Shown piece after piece: positions 8,532 through 16,355 of a stretch of 64,000 bases of DNA. The first letter of the stretch is position 1, and the number at the start of each line of letters is the position of its first letter. The notes under the pieces are model-generated. The model was not told the origin of the DNA, searched no databases, and saw nothing but the letters and a program-made list of their open reading frames with translations. Made by a program: the position numbers and the translations under genes. Origin of the DNA: Flavobacterium agri (GTDB lineage: Bacteria > Bacteroidota > Bacteroidia > Flavobacteriales > Flavobacteriaceae); the NCBI RefSeq assembly GCF_013401995.1, contig NZ_JACBJI010000006.1, forward strand, positions 1 through 64,000, given 5' to 3'.

Positions 8532-8741
8532 TCAATGCATCGATCCGTCGTTATCGAGGTACCAAAGGTCGCCGCATGGGGCATAGTCGACCTTTTTGCC
8601 ACCCGAAACGGGAAGCGTGCCGCCGGTATCACCGCAATCCTTATCGATATTTTTCGGGAGTCCGGCCTGCTGGCTGCAGGCTTCGGGACAATTCCCGAAA
8701 AGACCTGCGAGGGCTACTGTTGCAATAATCACTTTTTTCAT
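8532..8741 (-). CDS. Small secreted Cys-containing protein
   Basis: Encodes 69 residues from the ATG at 8741; an in-frame ATG two codons earlier (8747) is also possible. Residues 1-20 look like a signal peptide (MKKVIIATVALAGLF). The mature part has four Cys residues (NCPEAC, DKDCGD, YAPCGDLWYL), so disulfide bonds are plausible in the periplasm. The size, signal and late Cys resemble the DUF6520-type peptide at 33349-33624, but the sequence match is weak and I do not assign the family. It lies 53 bases upstream of the small HTH-like gene on the same strand. Confidence 0.5.
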   Translation of the reverse strand: MKKVIIATVALAGLFGNCPEACSQQAGLPKNIDKDCGDTGGTLPVSGGKKVDYAPCGDLWYLDNDGSMH

Positions 8742-8945
8742 GTCCAAAAGTTTTAGATATACGCCTACTTCCAGATGGTTTCAGGTCGCTGTTTCGGCTT
8801 GTCCGACCGGGCGTGCCCATGGATCCTGAGCCAAAGTTTGCACGTCGGACGGAATGTTTTTCAGAAGGGAAACCGAAGTTGTGACGGATTTTTCCAAGGA
8901 AGTGCATGGCAACCGGCCGACAATCCTAAAAGTATCGAGCCCACG

Positions 8946-9785
8946 TCACCTTTCATCGGCCTGCTCCATCCTCCTGACCAACTTGTCGCGCAAGGCATCG
9001 AGGAACTTCGTCCTTTCGTTCTTCCTGTTCCTGATTTCGAGGAAGACCCGGTGGTACTGGCCCAGTTCCGTGCCGAATACCGCTTCGAGGAAGCTGGCCA
9101 CGTCTTTCAGGTCGGACGCGCCGTTGTTGAACGCGCCTTCGGTATGCAGCGCATAGATAAGCTCCACGAGTGCCGCCTTGGAGGCTGTCCATTTCAACAC
9201 GCGGTCTGGCTTCAGGCTTTCGGAGCGCTGCTTTTGCCCTAATTTTTCCATTGACTCCTTCAGGTATACCTCCAGGGCGTCGTTGGCCAGCAGCCGGGCC
9301 ACCTTATGGTCTTGCATCGTGGAGAACGCGGGGTCGAACAAGAAATACGCGCTGTCAAGGGACAACCGCACATCCGGCGCGCGCCTCAGGAAGTAGATCG
9401 AATCGAAGCAGTCGTTACCGGTGCGGTAATACTTGCAGAACTCGCGATTTTCGCGACAGAAACGCCTGAGCTTGGCGAGCTCGCGCATCAGGAATTTCCT
9501 CATTGCACGGTCGCCTCCAACGGGCTTGTTGCTTTCGATGGTATAGACTTCGTTGTAATAGATCAGAACACTCAGGAATCTGGGTTTGGTGACTTTAAAA
9601 AAACGGATTTCCTCGTATTCGTCGCGAAAAGCGTGGTTGATGAAAAAAACCTTGAGCCGTTCAATAAAGGGAATGATGGCCTTGATGGCTTGTTCGGCAA
9701 ACGGAAGGGGTTCGGTATACGCGGTGCGGATAACGGTCAACCGCCCTTCCATTTCGGCATAAAGCGAATCGGAAAAGGCATCCAT
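8946..9785 (-). CDS. rteC: RteC-domain protein
   Basis: A 279-residue protein matching the RteC family, first known as a regulator of excision and tetracycline-induced mobilisation of CTnDOT-type elements. The recognisable part is at the C-terminus, about residues 185-275: LKWTASKAALVELIYALH, GAFNNGASDLKDVASFLEAV, LGQYHRVFLEIRNRKN, and a tail of the form FLDALRDKLVRRMEQAD. The N-terminal half (MDAFSDSLYAEMEGRL, YNEVYTIE) also fits full-length members. RteC C-termini fold as winged helices and bind DNA. No mobilisation genes are nearby, so here it is probably an orphan regulator. A frameshifted RteC fragment lies at 45387-45718. Confidence 0.85.
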   Translation of the reverse strand: MDAFSDSLYAEMEGRLTVIRTAYTEPLPFAEQAIKAIIPFIERLKVFFINHAFRDEYEEIRFFKVTKPRFLSVLIYYNEVYTIESNKPVGGDRAMRKFLMRELAKLRRFCRENREFCKYYRTGNDCFDSIYFLRRAPDVRLSLDSAYFLFDPAFSTMQDHKVARLLANDALEVYLKESMEKLGQKQRSESLKPDRVLKWTASKAALVELIYALHTEGAFNNGASDLKDVASFLEAVFGTELGQYHRVFLEIRNRKNERTKFLDALRDKLVRRMEQADER

Positions 9786-9866
9786 AAGCTAAATGTTGTA
9801 GGTTAGGGCAAAAATAGCCGCACCTTTTGCAAGATGCGGCGAAAGCGAAAGGTCTTACGACCTGTC

Positions 9867-10580
9867 TTATCGGTTCGTGTAAAGGCTGGCGGCCACGGAC
9901 ATGGCCACGGCCTTGGCAGTGCTCTCCTGGCTGCCGTCGGTCCCGGCGGCGATGTTGCCGATACTGGCATCCCAATCCTTATCGCGCGGCGGCTTCTTTT
10001 TGCGCAGGCTCGCAAAATGATGGGCATAGCGCGCTATGGAGCTCGTCGTGAAAAGGATCTGCCTGTCGGTACTTGAAAACACAGGGTCGTGGAGCACCGA
10101 ATCTTCATATTCGATAATGAACTGATAGACGGTGTCGTATTCCTTTCCCTGACTTTTGTAGAAATCGAGCGTCGAGAGGAAATTGGTGAGGCTGATCTTG
10201 GCCTTCAGCGACAGGGACGACTGGTCGATCACCTGTTGGGCATTTTGGGAGGCCCCGAGTATGAATTCGAGCCGTGCCGCGGATGGCGGGGTGTACCCGC
10301 CCGAGGTCAGCTGCAGAAAATCCGAATCTGAGGCGCACAGGACGTCGGTCACTCCTACCGCATCCGAGACCGATGCGATCGGCGCGGGAGCCGCCTCGAA
10401 GGCCAGGCACAGGCTGTTGTGGAGCTTGCCCGCTATATCGAAAGCATTGGACTTGTTCTCAGGATAGCCGTCCATAATCCTCAGGTGCATATCGGCCGGT
10501 CGTGGTCCGATGGTTTCGTTTTCCTCGGCAGTGCAGGAAAACAACAATGGAAAAATGATCCATAGGTGAAAATGTTTCAT
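9867..10580 (-). CDS. Putative lipoprotein of unknown function
   Basis: A 237-residue protein with a lipoprotein-type start: MKHFHLWIIFPLLFSC, with Cys at position 16 as the likely lipidated residue. The mature part is helix-rich (LEFILGASQNAQQVIDQ, LKAKISLTNFLSTLDFYKSQ). It ends in a segment rich in Lys/Arg and then Ala/Ser (LRKKKPPRDKDWDASIGN), common in small Bacteroidota lipoproteins. No catalytic motif was recognised. It is transcribed toward rteC with 81 bases between them, so joint expression is possible. The function is unknown. Confidence 0.7.
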   Translation of the reverse strand: MKHFHLWIIFPLLFSCTAEENETIGPRPADMHLRIMDGYPENKSNAFDIAGKLHNSLCLAFEAAPAPIASVSDAVGVTDVLCASDSDFLQLTSGGYTPPSAARLEFILGASQNAQQVIDQSSLSLKAKISLTNFLSTLDFYKSQGKEYDTVYQFIIEYEDSVLHDPVFSSTDRQILFTTSSIARYAHHFASLRKKKPPRDKDWDASIGNIAAGTDGSQESTAKAVAMSVAASLYTNR

Positions 10581-10891
10581 GTTTGGTTTTTGAAATGTTG
10601 CTGACTCTTTCCGATCAGTTCATTTCGCCCGGGAGATCTGAACCATGGCCGACTTATGCCGACCGCTTGTGTTTGAATTCGGGGCAAAACTATCCCCGCC
10701 CTTGCTGCCCTACAAGCTTGATTTGCTGTGTTTACGGGAATCGCACGCGTGCAATTCCGAGAATTGCACCAACCTTAAGCGGCCAAACCCTTAGTGTTTT
10801 CGCGGGTTTTTATTAATTTCGACTCCCAGACCAACCAACTATTTTTCCTGTGATCCCTAATCGCCGCACCCCTGTGGCCCCACCGCTCCTT
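10581..10891. other. Intergenic region with a repeated minihelix
   Basis: A divergent intergenic region of about 310 bases between the lipoprotein gene and the membrane regulator. It must hold both promoters, but no clear TAnnTTTG box was found. The only distinctive feature is the inverted repeat at 10750-10772. A frame across this stretch gives a low-quality, Cys/Arg-rich translation and was not accepted. Confidence 0.4.
10750..10772. repeat. TGCAATTC/GAATTGCA minihelix, copy 1
   Basis: Perfect 8-bp arms TGCAATTC and GAATTGCA around a 3-base loop CGA, followed by CCAA. The same 23-base unit with a single loop change occurs at 18313-18335. It is probably a dispersed extragenic palindrome; no T-tract follows here, so it is not a standard terminator. 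Confidence 0.6.
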
Positions 10892-12580
10892 ATGCTTGTA
10901 AAACCGGTATTGCTTTACTGTTTTACAGCACTCTCCGCTGCGGCACATTCGCAAAAACCGGCCGTACCGGACAGTCTTTCGGACAAGCCCTACCTGTATT
11001 TCCGTGAAAAGCTCGATGCGGAAAACCTCGACAAATCGGGACAACGGCTCTACGCCAACGCCTATCTTGCCCTGGCCAAATCCCGAAAAGACTGGGTCGA
11101 GACGATGGAAGCCTACAAAAGCCTGCTTTACGTTTCGGAGGATAAGCAACGGCCAGTCTACGCCGACAGCATGGTCTACGCGGCGAGGAAGACCAAAAGG
11201 AACGACCTGATCGGATCGGCCTACCTGACCAAGGGGATCACCTTCTATAAACTCAAGAAACATAAGGCCGCGCTCGACAACTACATCATCGCGGATTCCT
11301 ACATATCGCGCACGGACGACCAATACCTCATCCACAAACTGAAGTTCAGCCTTGCCGAAACCCATTACTACCTGCGGCATTACGAGGACGCCGTACGTCT
11401 GTTCAAGATATGCGTGTCGTATTACGAAAAGACGGGCGGCAAACCTTGGCTCAGCTCGCTCCACCACCTCGGGCTCTGTTACACAAGGCTGGATAAATAC
11501 GACCTCTGCACGGCCATCAACGAACTCGGCCTGCGCGAATCGATCAAGTGGGGACAGGACGACATGGTGGTGTACTTCAACCATTCGGAAGGCATCAACC
11601 AATATTACCGGAAGAATTACGAGCTCGCCCTCGTGAAATTGAAGCAGTCTATACCGAGCCTTGTCAGGATGCAGGATATGCACAACGAGATCGTGGCCTA
11701 TTTCTATATCGCCAAATCGTTCTCGGACTCGGGGCATTTCGACAAGGCGCTGCCTTTCTTGCTCAAGATCGACGACGCGCTCACCCAACACCACTATATC
11801 CGACACGACCTGCGCGACGGGATCGGCATGCTTATCGACCATTACGCTTCTATCGGAAACAAGGAACTGGAGCTACGGTACTCCTACCACCTCAGGAAGG
11901 CCGACAGCATCCTCAGCACCGACTTCGAGATCCTCTCGAACAAGGTACATGCCCATACCGATGCCGCGAACGACTCGCGCATCCGTCGGCTGGAAAAAGA
12001 AAAAGTGCAGGACAAGCATCTGCTGTTCTGGTCGGTCGGCATCGTGGCCTGTACCGGACTGGCTTTTGGCGGCCTTCTCTACCACCGCAACCGCGAACTC
12101 AAGAAACAATTCAGGAAACGGTATGCCGAATTCCTGCAAAACGGCCAAAAGCCCGTCGAAAAGACGACGAAGCGCGTGAAATACAACGAGGTGGAAATGA
12201 CCCCGGAAAAAGAAGCCGAACTCTGCCAAGCCCTGCTGGAGTTCGAAAAACGTGAGCTCTACCTTAAGGAAAACCTTACCCAAACCGTCGTGGCGAAACT
12301 CCTCAAGACGAACACCAAATACCTGCTGTACATCATCAAGAAACACCGCAACAAGAACTTCGTAAGCTACATCAACGACCTCAAGTGCGAGCACGTGTAC
12401 CGCCTGCTCACCGACCACCCCAAATACCGGCACTTCGACCAGCAGTCGCTTGCGGAGACCGTAGGCTTCGGTACCGCCCAGAATTTACGCAGGGTATTCA
12501 CGAAACGTTACGGGTTTTCGACGCCGTTTTATATCGAGCAGTTGGAACATCCGACTGACGAGGGTGAGGCATCGGTGTGA
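10892..12580 (+). CDS. TPR-containing membrane-bound AraC-type regulator
   Basis: A 562-residue protein from ATG 10892; a GTG 14 codons upstream also opens the frame. The N-terminus is a hydrophobic signal segment (MLVKPVLLYCFTALSAAAHS). Residues about 60-360 form TPR-like helical repeats (AYLTKGITFYKLKKHKAALD, HYEDAVRLFKICVSYYEKTG). A transmembrane helix follows at about 388-408 (HLLFWSVGIVACTGLAFGGL), then a cytoplasmic linker. The C-terminal domain has the AraC-like HTH pattern: LTQTVVAKLLKTNTKYLLYI, then LAETVGFGTAQNLRRVFTKR. Such proteins are common in Flavobacteriia and probably sense an envelope signal with the TPR part and bind DNA with the cytoplasmic part. The target is not known; the nearest co-directional gene is the small DUF6965-like gene. 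Confidence 0.8.
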   Translation: MLVKPVLLYCFTALSAAAHSQKPAVPDSLSDKPYLYFREKLDAENLDKSGQRLYANAYLALAKSRKDWVETMEAYKSLLYVSEDKQRPVYADSMVYAARKTKRNDLIGSAYLTKGITFYKLKKHKAALDNYIIADSYISRTDDQYLIHKLKFSLAETHYYLRHYEDAVRLFKICVSYYEKTGGKPWLSSLHHLGLCYTRLDKYDLCTAINELGLRESIKWGQDDMVVYFNHSEGINQYYRKNYELALVKLKQSIPSLVRMQDMHNEIVAYFYIAKSFSDSGHFDKALPFLLKIDDALTQHHYIRHDLRDGIGMLIDHYASIGNKELELRYSYHLRKADSILSTDFEILSNKVHAHTDAANDSRIRRLEKEKVQDKHLLFWSVGIVACTGLAFGGLLYHRNRELKKQFRKRYAEFLQNGQKPVEKTTKRVKYNEVEMTPEKEAELCQALLEFEKRELYLKENLTQTVVAKLLKTNTKYLLYIIKKHRNKNFVSYINDLKCEHVYRLLTDHPKYRHFDQQSLAETVGFGTAQNLRRVFTKRYGFSTPFYIEQLEHPTDEGEASV

Positions 12581-12644
12581 CCTGCCGGTCCGTATCTATA
12601 CGAAACGATTGGAAACACTCCATACCATACAATGGACTATTTCC

Positions 12645-12652
12645 TAATTTTG
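12645..12652 (+). promoter_or_regulatory. -7 promoter box directly before a start codon
   Basis: TAATTTTG matches the Bacteroidota -7 consensus TAnnTTTG. Only four bases separate it from the ATG at 12657, so the transcript would be leaderless or nearly so. The same arrangement precedes 18377 and 25194. Confidence 0.5.
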
Positions 12653-12656
12653 CGAC

Positions 12657-12860
12657 ATGGACCCGGAAGAAATAAAACTATACTTCGAAAAGAACCCGCC
12701 GCCGCCTTCTCTGGACTGGAAACCGTGGGCGCGGATCGGCGATACGCAAAAATTCCTCAACAGCTGTTATAAAGAGATTTCAAACTTCAAGGGCAACATC
12801 GAGAATTGCCCGGGATATTGGCGGTTGAAGGAGTTTTATTTGGATATGATCGTGAGGTAA
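12657..12860 (+). CDS. DUF6965-like small protein
   Basis: A 67-residue acidic-then-basic protein without a signal peptide: MDPEEIKLYFEKNPPPPSLD, then IGDTQKFLNSCYKEIS, and a C-terminal WRLKEFYLDMIV. The pattern (PEE(I/L)KxYF near the start, a D-x-xxFL segment, a closing amphipathic helix) fits the DUF6965 family of small Bacteroidota proteins, whose role is unknown. A perfect -7 box four bases upstream suggests its own promoter and an almost leaderless mRNA. It is not clearly linked to a neighbour: the upstream regulator ends 76 bases before it and the next gene is on the other strand. Confidence 0.65.
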   Translation: MDPEEIKLYFEKNPPPPSLDWKPWARIGDTQKFLNSCYKEISNFKGNIENCPGYWRLKEFYLDMIVR

Positions 12861-12927
12861 CGGGACACCGAGGGGGATGCATTGTTCACTAAGATTTCCC
12901 TTTCGTAAGTTTGCAGTACGATAAAGA

Positions 12928-12937
12928 GGCGGTTAGC
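12928..12937. other. GGCGGTTAGC cassette-end motif, site D
   Basis: The ten-base motif GGCGGTTAGC lies 8 bases beyond the stop codon of the leftward gene 12946-13554. The same motif ends the palindromic elements at 13709-13718, 16340-16349 and 17390-17399. Here no clear partner arm is seen to its left, so only the end of the element may remain. Confidence 0.45.
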
Positions 12938-12945
12938 AGATGTTT

Positions 12946-13554
12946 CTAACTCATCCAGGTTTCCCATTCGTTAATTATTTTCCAATTTCCGGAAACTTTT
13001 TCCAGTTGAAATGATTTTCCATTTCCGCAAAGACCACCACAGTAGTAACCTAATTCAACATATGCTTTTTTTCCGTCTTTAGAGAAAAGTGGAATTGACA
13101 TTTCGTAATAACCATATTTTGCTCCGATTTTAGATTTCTCTTTCTCTTTCTCGCGGGTAGTAGAAGCCAACCTATCTAATATTTTGTGATGTATATTTAT
13201 TTTTTTTGGACTAGAGTTTTGTTTAATAAGCGTCAACGAATCTTCTTTTTTGAAGAAAGTCTCATTTCCTATTTTTTGGGTAAGCAAATCTGTAATGTAA
13301 ATATTTCCCCACGCAGCTGGATAAATGCTTCCGTTTCTCTGTTTTACTGGGATTTCGATTAAAACTCTCTTCAACTCATTACAAATTTGATCTGAACTTT
13401 TGGAATTACGGTAAACATTTAAGCTGTCTTGAGAAATAATCGCCAAAACGATTTGATTTATTTCGTCATATTTTTCATTCGCTTGTTTTGTTGCAGGTTT
13501 GTCACAGCAAATAGAAATTATAGAAAGTAGAAATACTAAGATTTTATTTTTCAT
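12946..13554 (-). CDS. Putative lipoprotein in a cassette
   Basis: A 202-residue AT-rich gene product starting with a lipoprotein signal (MKNKILVFLLSIISICC, Cys at 17 or 18). The mature protein is Lys-rich with a central helical part (EKYDEINQIVLAIISQDSLN). Its C-terminal half resembles small beta-rich lipoproteins (KAYVELGYYCGGLCGNGKSF, KVSGNWKIINEWETWM). The Cys-Gly-Gly-Leu-Cys motif may form a disulfide. The family was not recognised. It is a single gene bounded by cassette-type elements: the left end of palindrome A lies about 30 bases upstream of its start and the GGCGGTTAGC motif D just after its stop. Confidence 0.75.
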   Translation of the reverse strand: MKNKILVFLLSIISICCDKPATKQANEKYDEINQIVLAIISQDSLNVYRNSKSSDQICNELKRVLIEIPVKQRNGSIYPAAWGNIYITDLLTQKIGNETFFKKEDSLTLIKQNSSPKKINIHHKILDRLASTTREKEKEKSKIGAKYGYYEMSIPLFSKDGKKAYVELGYYCGGLCGNGKSFQLEKVSGNWKIINEWETWMS

Positions 13555-13585
13555 GGTTCTAGCGAATACGATTTTTCTGAAATGT

Positions 13586-13724
13586 CTGCTAACGTTAGGC
13601 CGCTAATTTTGGTCGCGGCTAATTTCGGAGAGAGTACTGTCTGCCGAACGGAAACGAAGTTAAAGAATTAGACGTTCAATTCACCTAGAAGCCGCAATCA
13701 AAATTAACGGCGGTTAGCGGTCTG
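13586..13724. other. attC-like palindromic element, site A
   Basis: Imperfect palindrome. The left arm starts GCTAACGTTAGGCCGCTAAT (13588) and runs to the CGCGGC at 13614-13619. The right arm runs from GCCGCAATCAAAATTAACGG to CGGTTAGCGG (13691-13720). The outermost parts and an AATTTTGGTCGCGGC-like segment pair between the arms. The right half shares spaced matches with site B (gaacgg..gaagttaaa.aatt.gacgttcaa). A second imperfect palindrome (GACGCTTTCCTT... with ...AAGGAAAGCGC) follows at about 13733-13825. Both ends carry a GTTA/TAAC core. Confidence 0.55.
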
Positions 13725-14031
13725 GCGCAAGAACCACAAAAGACGCTTTCCTTCTAATTTTTGAGCCAAAGGCAAGATTCATCGACTGTAGCTCGAAAAT
13801 TTGAAAGGAAAGCGCTTTTTCATATTATGAGTTTGCTTTTGCGCAATGATTGTGATCCTATTGGCAATTTAGATTTGAATTGGAAACCGGGCTCGACGCG
13901 CTTGCCGCTAACTAATTTATATCCGCACAATTTTACAATTATACTCCAAAAACAAAGAATATAACTAAATAAAAGTCGGCACGTTATATATCAAAACGTT
14001 GCAGCAACAACGAGGGGATATTCTGTAAATG
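13725..14031. other. Gene-free stretch with palindrome and array-head repeat
   Basis: No convincing gene; a 67-codon rightward frame here looks accidental. It contains an imperfect palindrome (about 13733-13825) and then, at 13909-13965, a segment that recurs at 18228-18280 with about four-fifths identity (TAACTA, TTTATATC, GCACAATTTTAC, ATTATA, AACAAAGA). The segment at 13903-13917, read on the minus strand, also carries the AGTTAGCGGCAAG form of the cassette core. Confidence 0.45.
13909..13965. repeat. Array-head repeat, copy 1
   Basis: About 55 bases matching 18228-18280 (shared blocks TTTATATC, GCACAATTTTAC, ATTATA, AAAACAAAGA). In each place one end carries a TAAC core. The other copy precedes the first gene of the leftward cassette series, so these may mark the proximal ends of two series. 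This is an inference. Confidence 0.5.
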
Positions 14032-14062
14032 AAAAAAGCGGATGGGTATCATTCCGCTTTTT
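14032..14062 (-). terminator. Terminator after 14146-15762
   Basis: Perfect 10-bp stem AAAAAGCGGA (14033-14042) with TCCGCTTTTT (14053-14062). Read on the minus strand it ends in a run of T, so it should stop transcription of the leftward gene that ends at 14146; it could act in both directions. Confidence 0.8.
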
Positions 14063-14145
14063 ATTATCGTACTTTCCAGCCCGTTACGGCATGGAGCGAT
14101 TTATACAGGTTAGCCACCGCCCAAGTACCTGAAATCGCTATCCTG

Positions 14146-15762
14146 TTATTCGAGTTCCTGTCCTTTCAATAGCTTTTGGAGGTTTTCTTTCGTGTTGGTG
14201 TTGGGTTCCGTTTGGCTAAGACGGTCCACCTCCTTTTCGATTTCAGGCGACCAATTGTCTTTCTTCCACTTGCTCAAAGTTCCGATGGCCATGTTCCGGT
14301 TTCTTGTCACGGGGCTTTTGAGGGCGGTGAGTATAATTTTTTCGCCCATTCCGGGATAATCCCCCAAAAACGTGGTGGCACATTCAAGGCTCGTGTGTTT
14401 GTTGTAATCGTCGCCAAACCCATGCGAGTCTTTTGCTCCCGTTCCCAATTCTTCGAACGGCAGATGCGTGAGTGCAAAGCCTATGATTTCTTCGGCATGT
14501 TCGGGTTTGCCGTGATGGGTCACGTCGAACCACGAAGAACTGTCGAGCGGGTTTTCCTGCAATCTTGCCCATACCGTGTCCCATAGATCAATTCCTAATT
14601 TATCCGCGGCCTGTTTGGCGTTCCAATAGACGAGGTTGTCGTTGCTTTTCAGGGCTTCGCGCGCCACCGCTTTCCAGTCTTTGGCATTCAGGATTTCGAC
14701 GAGGTCAATTAAACAATTTGAGATCCCGTCCTGCGTCCAGCCGTTTCCTTTTTGTTCCCCAATATCATCTTGCAGCTCCGTGAGAAAATCTTTGATCTTG
14801 TGCAGCGCGTTGAAGTCGGAAACGCTAGCTGCATGGTTTTTGGCGTGCCTTATGAAGTCCTCGATCACTTGTGACGCAAATGCATAGGCCGTGATGTCTT
14901 CGGCAGGGCTGTGCTCTACGATAAGCGCTTCAAGGATGTCTGAGGCCGCCCTGAACAGTCCGTACTCGATCTGCGCACTTTCCAATTTCGTATGCAATTC
15001 CCCGTTCATCGCACAGGTGTACGCCAGGTATTCGTGCATGATGTTGTTTTTGTACCCCTCAAGCAACAGCCAATCCTTGACCGGATTTCCCAATTCAAGA
15101 CCTGCCAGCCTGTCGACCGACTGTATTTTTCCCCAACCGTCGACTTTTTGCGCCAGTTCCCAAAGGTCGTTCACCGCGTTGTCGGACACGTTCATGATCG
15201 CGATGGTGGCATACACCGTGAATTCGTCGTGCAGCCCCAGAATTTTTATGTCGCCCAGCACCGATTTATCCTGGCACAAGCCCAAAATCGCGATGCCGAA
15301 CTTCACGGCATTCCGTTTATCCGTTTTCGTCGCCAAATCTTTCGCGTACCGGAACAGGTAAGGCTCTATAGGCAACGCCTCTTCGACAACCTTACGCAGA
15401 AACTCGTCGATGATCCCAATCACCCCTTCGTTTTCGGCAACCTCGTGGTAAAATTCCTGTTCGCTTATCTTGTCGCCTGCCCTTGCGACCCTTTTGATAT
15501 GCTTCAAAAGCGCCGCGATCCGCTTTTTCGAATCGTCCGAATCGGACACCCCGAACATGGCGTCCATAAGCCCCGACGCGAACTTCAACTGGCCGTCGTC
15601 TTTTTTCTCGTCGGGCAAGTCATGTGCCTTTTCATCCAAACTGCCCTTCCCGTCTAAGCTGGAGGATAAAAATTGGAAAATGGAGTTGTCTGTTCTCCAT
15701 TCTTTAACCTCGATTAGCTCTTTTTTGTCGAGTATGTTTTGGAACCACTTTTTTATCATGGA
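14146..15762 (-). CDS. Helical protein of unknown function
   Basis: A 538-residue soluble protein from ATG 15762 (MIKKWFQNILDKKELIEV); eight more codons upstream are open but less likely. It is helix-rich throughout, with HEAT/ARM-like amphipathic pieces (AVKFGIAILGLCQDKSVLGD, EEIIGFALTHLPFEELGTGA, MGEKIILTALKSPVTRNRNM, LSKWKKDNWSPEIEKEV). The last 150 residues look most like HEAT-type repeats. No signal peptide or membrane helix was seen. The family is not recognised. A terminator lies 84 bases after the stop. The gene is less AT-rich than its cassette neighbours. It may be the distal gene of the leftward series that includes 15820-16197. Confidence 0.75.
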   Translation of the reverse strand, partial: SMIKKWFQNILDKKELIEVKEWRTDNSIFQFLSSSLDGKGSLDEKAHDLPDEKKDDGQLKFASGLMDAMFGVSDSDDSKKRIAALLKHIKRVARAGDKISEQEFYHEVAENEGVIGIIDEFLRKVVEEALPIEPYLFRYAKDLATKTDKRNAVKFGIAILGLCQDKSVLGDIKILGLHDEFTVYATIAIMNVSDNAVNDLWELAQKVDGWGKIQSVDRLAGLELGNPVKDWLLLEGYKNNIMHEYLAYTCAMNGELHTKLESAQIEYGLFRAASDILEALIVEHSPAEDITAYAFASQVIEDFIRHAKNHAASVSDFNALHKIKDFLTELQDDIGEQKGNGWTQDGISNCLIDLVEILNAKDWKAVAREALKSNDNLVYWNAKQAADKLGIDLWDTVWARLQENPLDSSSWFDVTHHGKPEHAEEIIGFALTHLPFEELGTGAKDSHGFGDDYNKHTSLECATTFLGDYPGMGEKIILTALKSPVTRNRNMAIGTLSKWKKDNWSPEIEKEVDRLSQTEPNTNTKENLQKLLKGQELE

Positions 15763-15819
15763 GTGTTTGTTTAGCGTTATCGTCAACTTTGCGCTCTATC
15801 CGGGCCATAGCGTAGCTGG

Positions 15820-16197
15820 TTACACATCATTTTTAAATTTCTTGTAGTTGTCATTATCTTTCCAAAAAGCATAGCACTCTTTCATTCGCTCAATTTCAAA
15901 CTCTTTGTCAGCTTTCAGATTCTCCCAATCATCGCCATAAATATCACTACATAATTTATAGAAACCATTCCCTTGCTCTCTGTCGGTAGATTTATGAATA
16001 ATCAATGCGCTTAATAAAGGTCTTCCTCTCTTATATTCATGCATCGAAATTTCGCCGAGCCAATCTCCAATCAATTCTCTGTCATATCCATTATCGAAAT
16101 TCAAGTTCAGTAAGAGTTGCTGATTAAGTTGAGAATAGGTCCATGGTGTTTTGAGCCTGGCTAACTCGATTAGTTTTGTTCTGATTTCTCTGTTCAT
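15820..16197 (-). CDS. Small protein of unknown function
   Basis: A 125-residue protein from ATG 16197 (MNREIRTKLIELARLKTPWT); the frame stays open 15 codons upstream. It begins with a winged-helix-like motif (LIELARLKTPWTYSQLNQQL), followed by IGDWLGEISMHEYKRGRPLL and SALIIHKSTDREQGNGFYKL. It ends with a Lys/Asp-rich helix (ECYAFWKDNDNYKKF). The phrases 'RPLLSALI' and 'GNGFYKLC' recur in small cassette-borne proteins of Bacteroidota, but no function is established. It lies between palindromic site B and the helical protein gene, 57 bases upstream of the latter. Confidence 0.7.
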   Translation of the reverse strand: MNREIRTKLIELARLKTPWTYSQLNQQLLLNLNFDNGYDRELIGDWLGEISMHEYKRGRPLLSALIIHKSTDREQGNGFYKLCSDIYGDDWENLKADKEFEIERMKECYAFWKDNDNYKKFKNDV

Positions 16198-16263
16198 GTC
16201 TTTAGGGATAATGTTGAATAATCTACTGCTAATGAAAGCCAAAAGAGGTGGTGAAAATAGGAG

Positions 16264-16355
16264 CGAATAGCCTCAGCGGAACGGCATGAAGTTAAAAAAT
16301 TGGACGTTCAAATCACTAAAAACCATTGATTTTTTTAATGGCGGTTAGCTGCTGG
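16264..16355. other. Cassette element, site B (partial palindrome)
   Basis: Shares with the right half of site A an ordered set of blocks: GGAACGG, GAAGTTAAA, GACGTTCAA, TCACTA and finally GGCGGTTAGC (16340-16349). The stop codon of the leftward gene 16335-17195 lies within it, so the last residues of that protein (AANRH) are read from the repeat. The left arm is shorter and less clear than in sites A and C. Confidence 0.5.

Noticed and set aside
8278..8535. Longer start for the second small HTH-like gene
   Set aside because: The extra 19 residues do not match the paralogue and would overlap the small secreted-protein gene.
10583..10816. Rightward frame before the membrane regulator
   Set aside because: The translation is Cys/Pro/Arg-rich and part of it is just the minihelix repeat.
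10775..11842. Minus-strand frame of 355 codons
   Set aside because: It lies opposite the TPR/AraC regulator, whose domains are clear; the antisense translation is low in Lys/Asn and has no recognisable motif.
13761..13964. 67-codon rightward frame in the cassette region
   Set aside because: It runs through a palindrome and the head repeat, its translation has no family-like pattern, and no promoter or ribosome site was seen.
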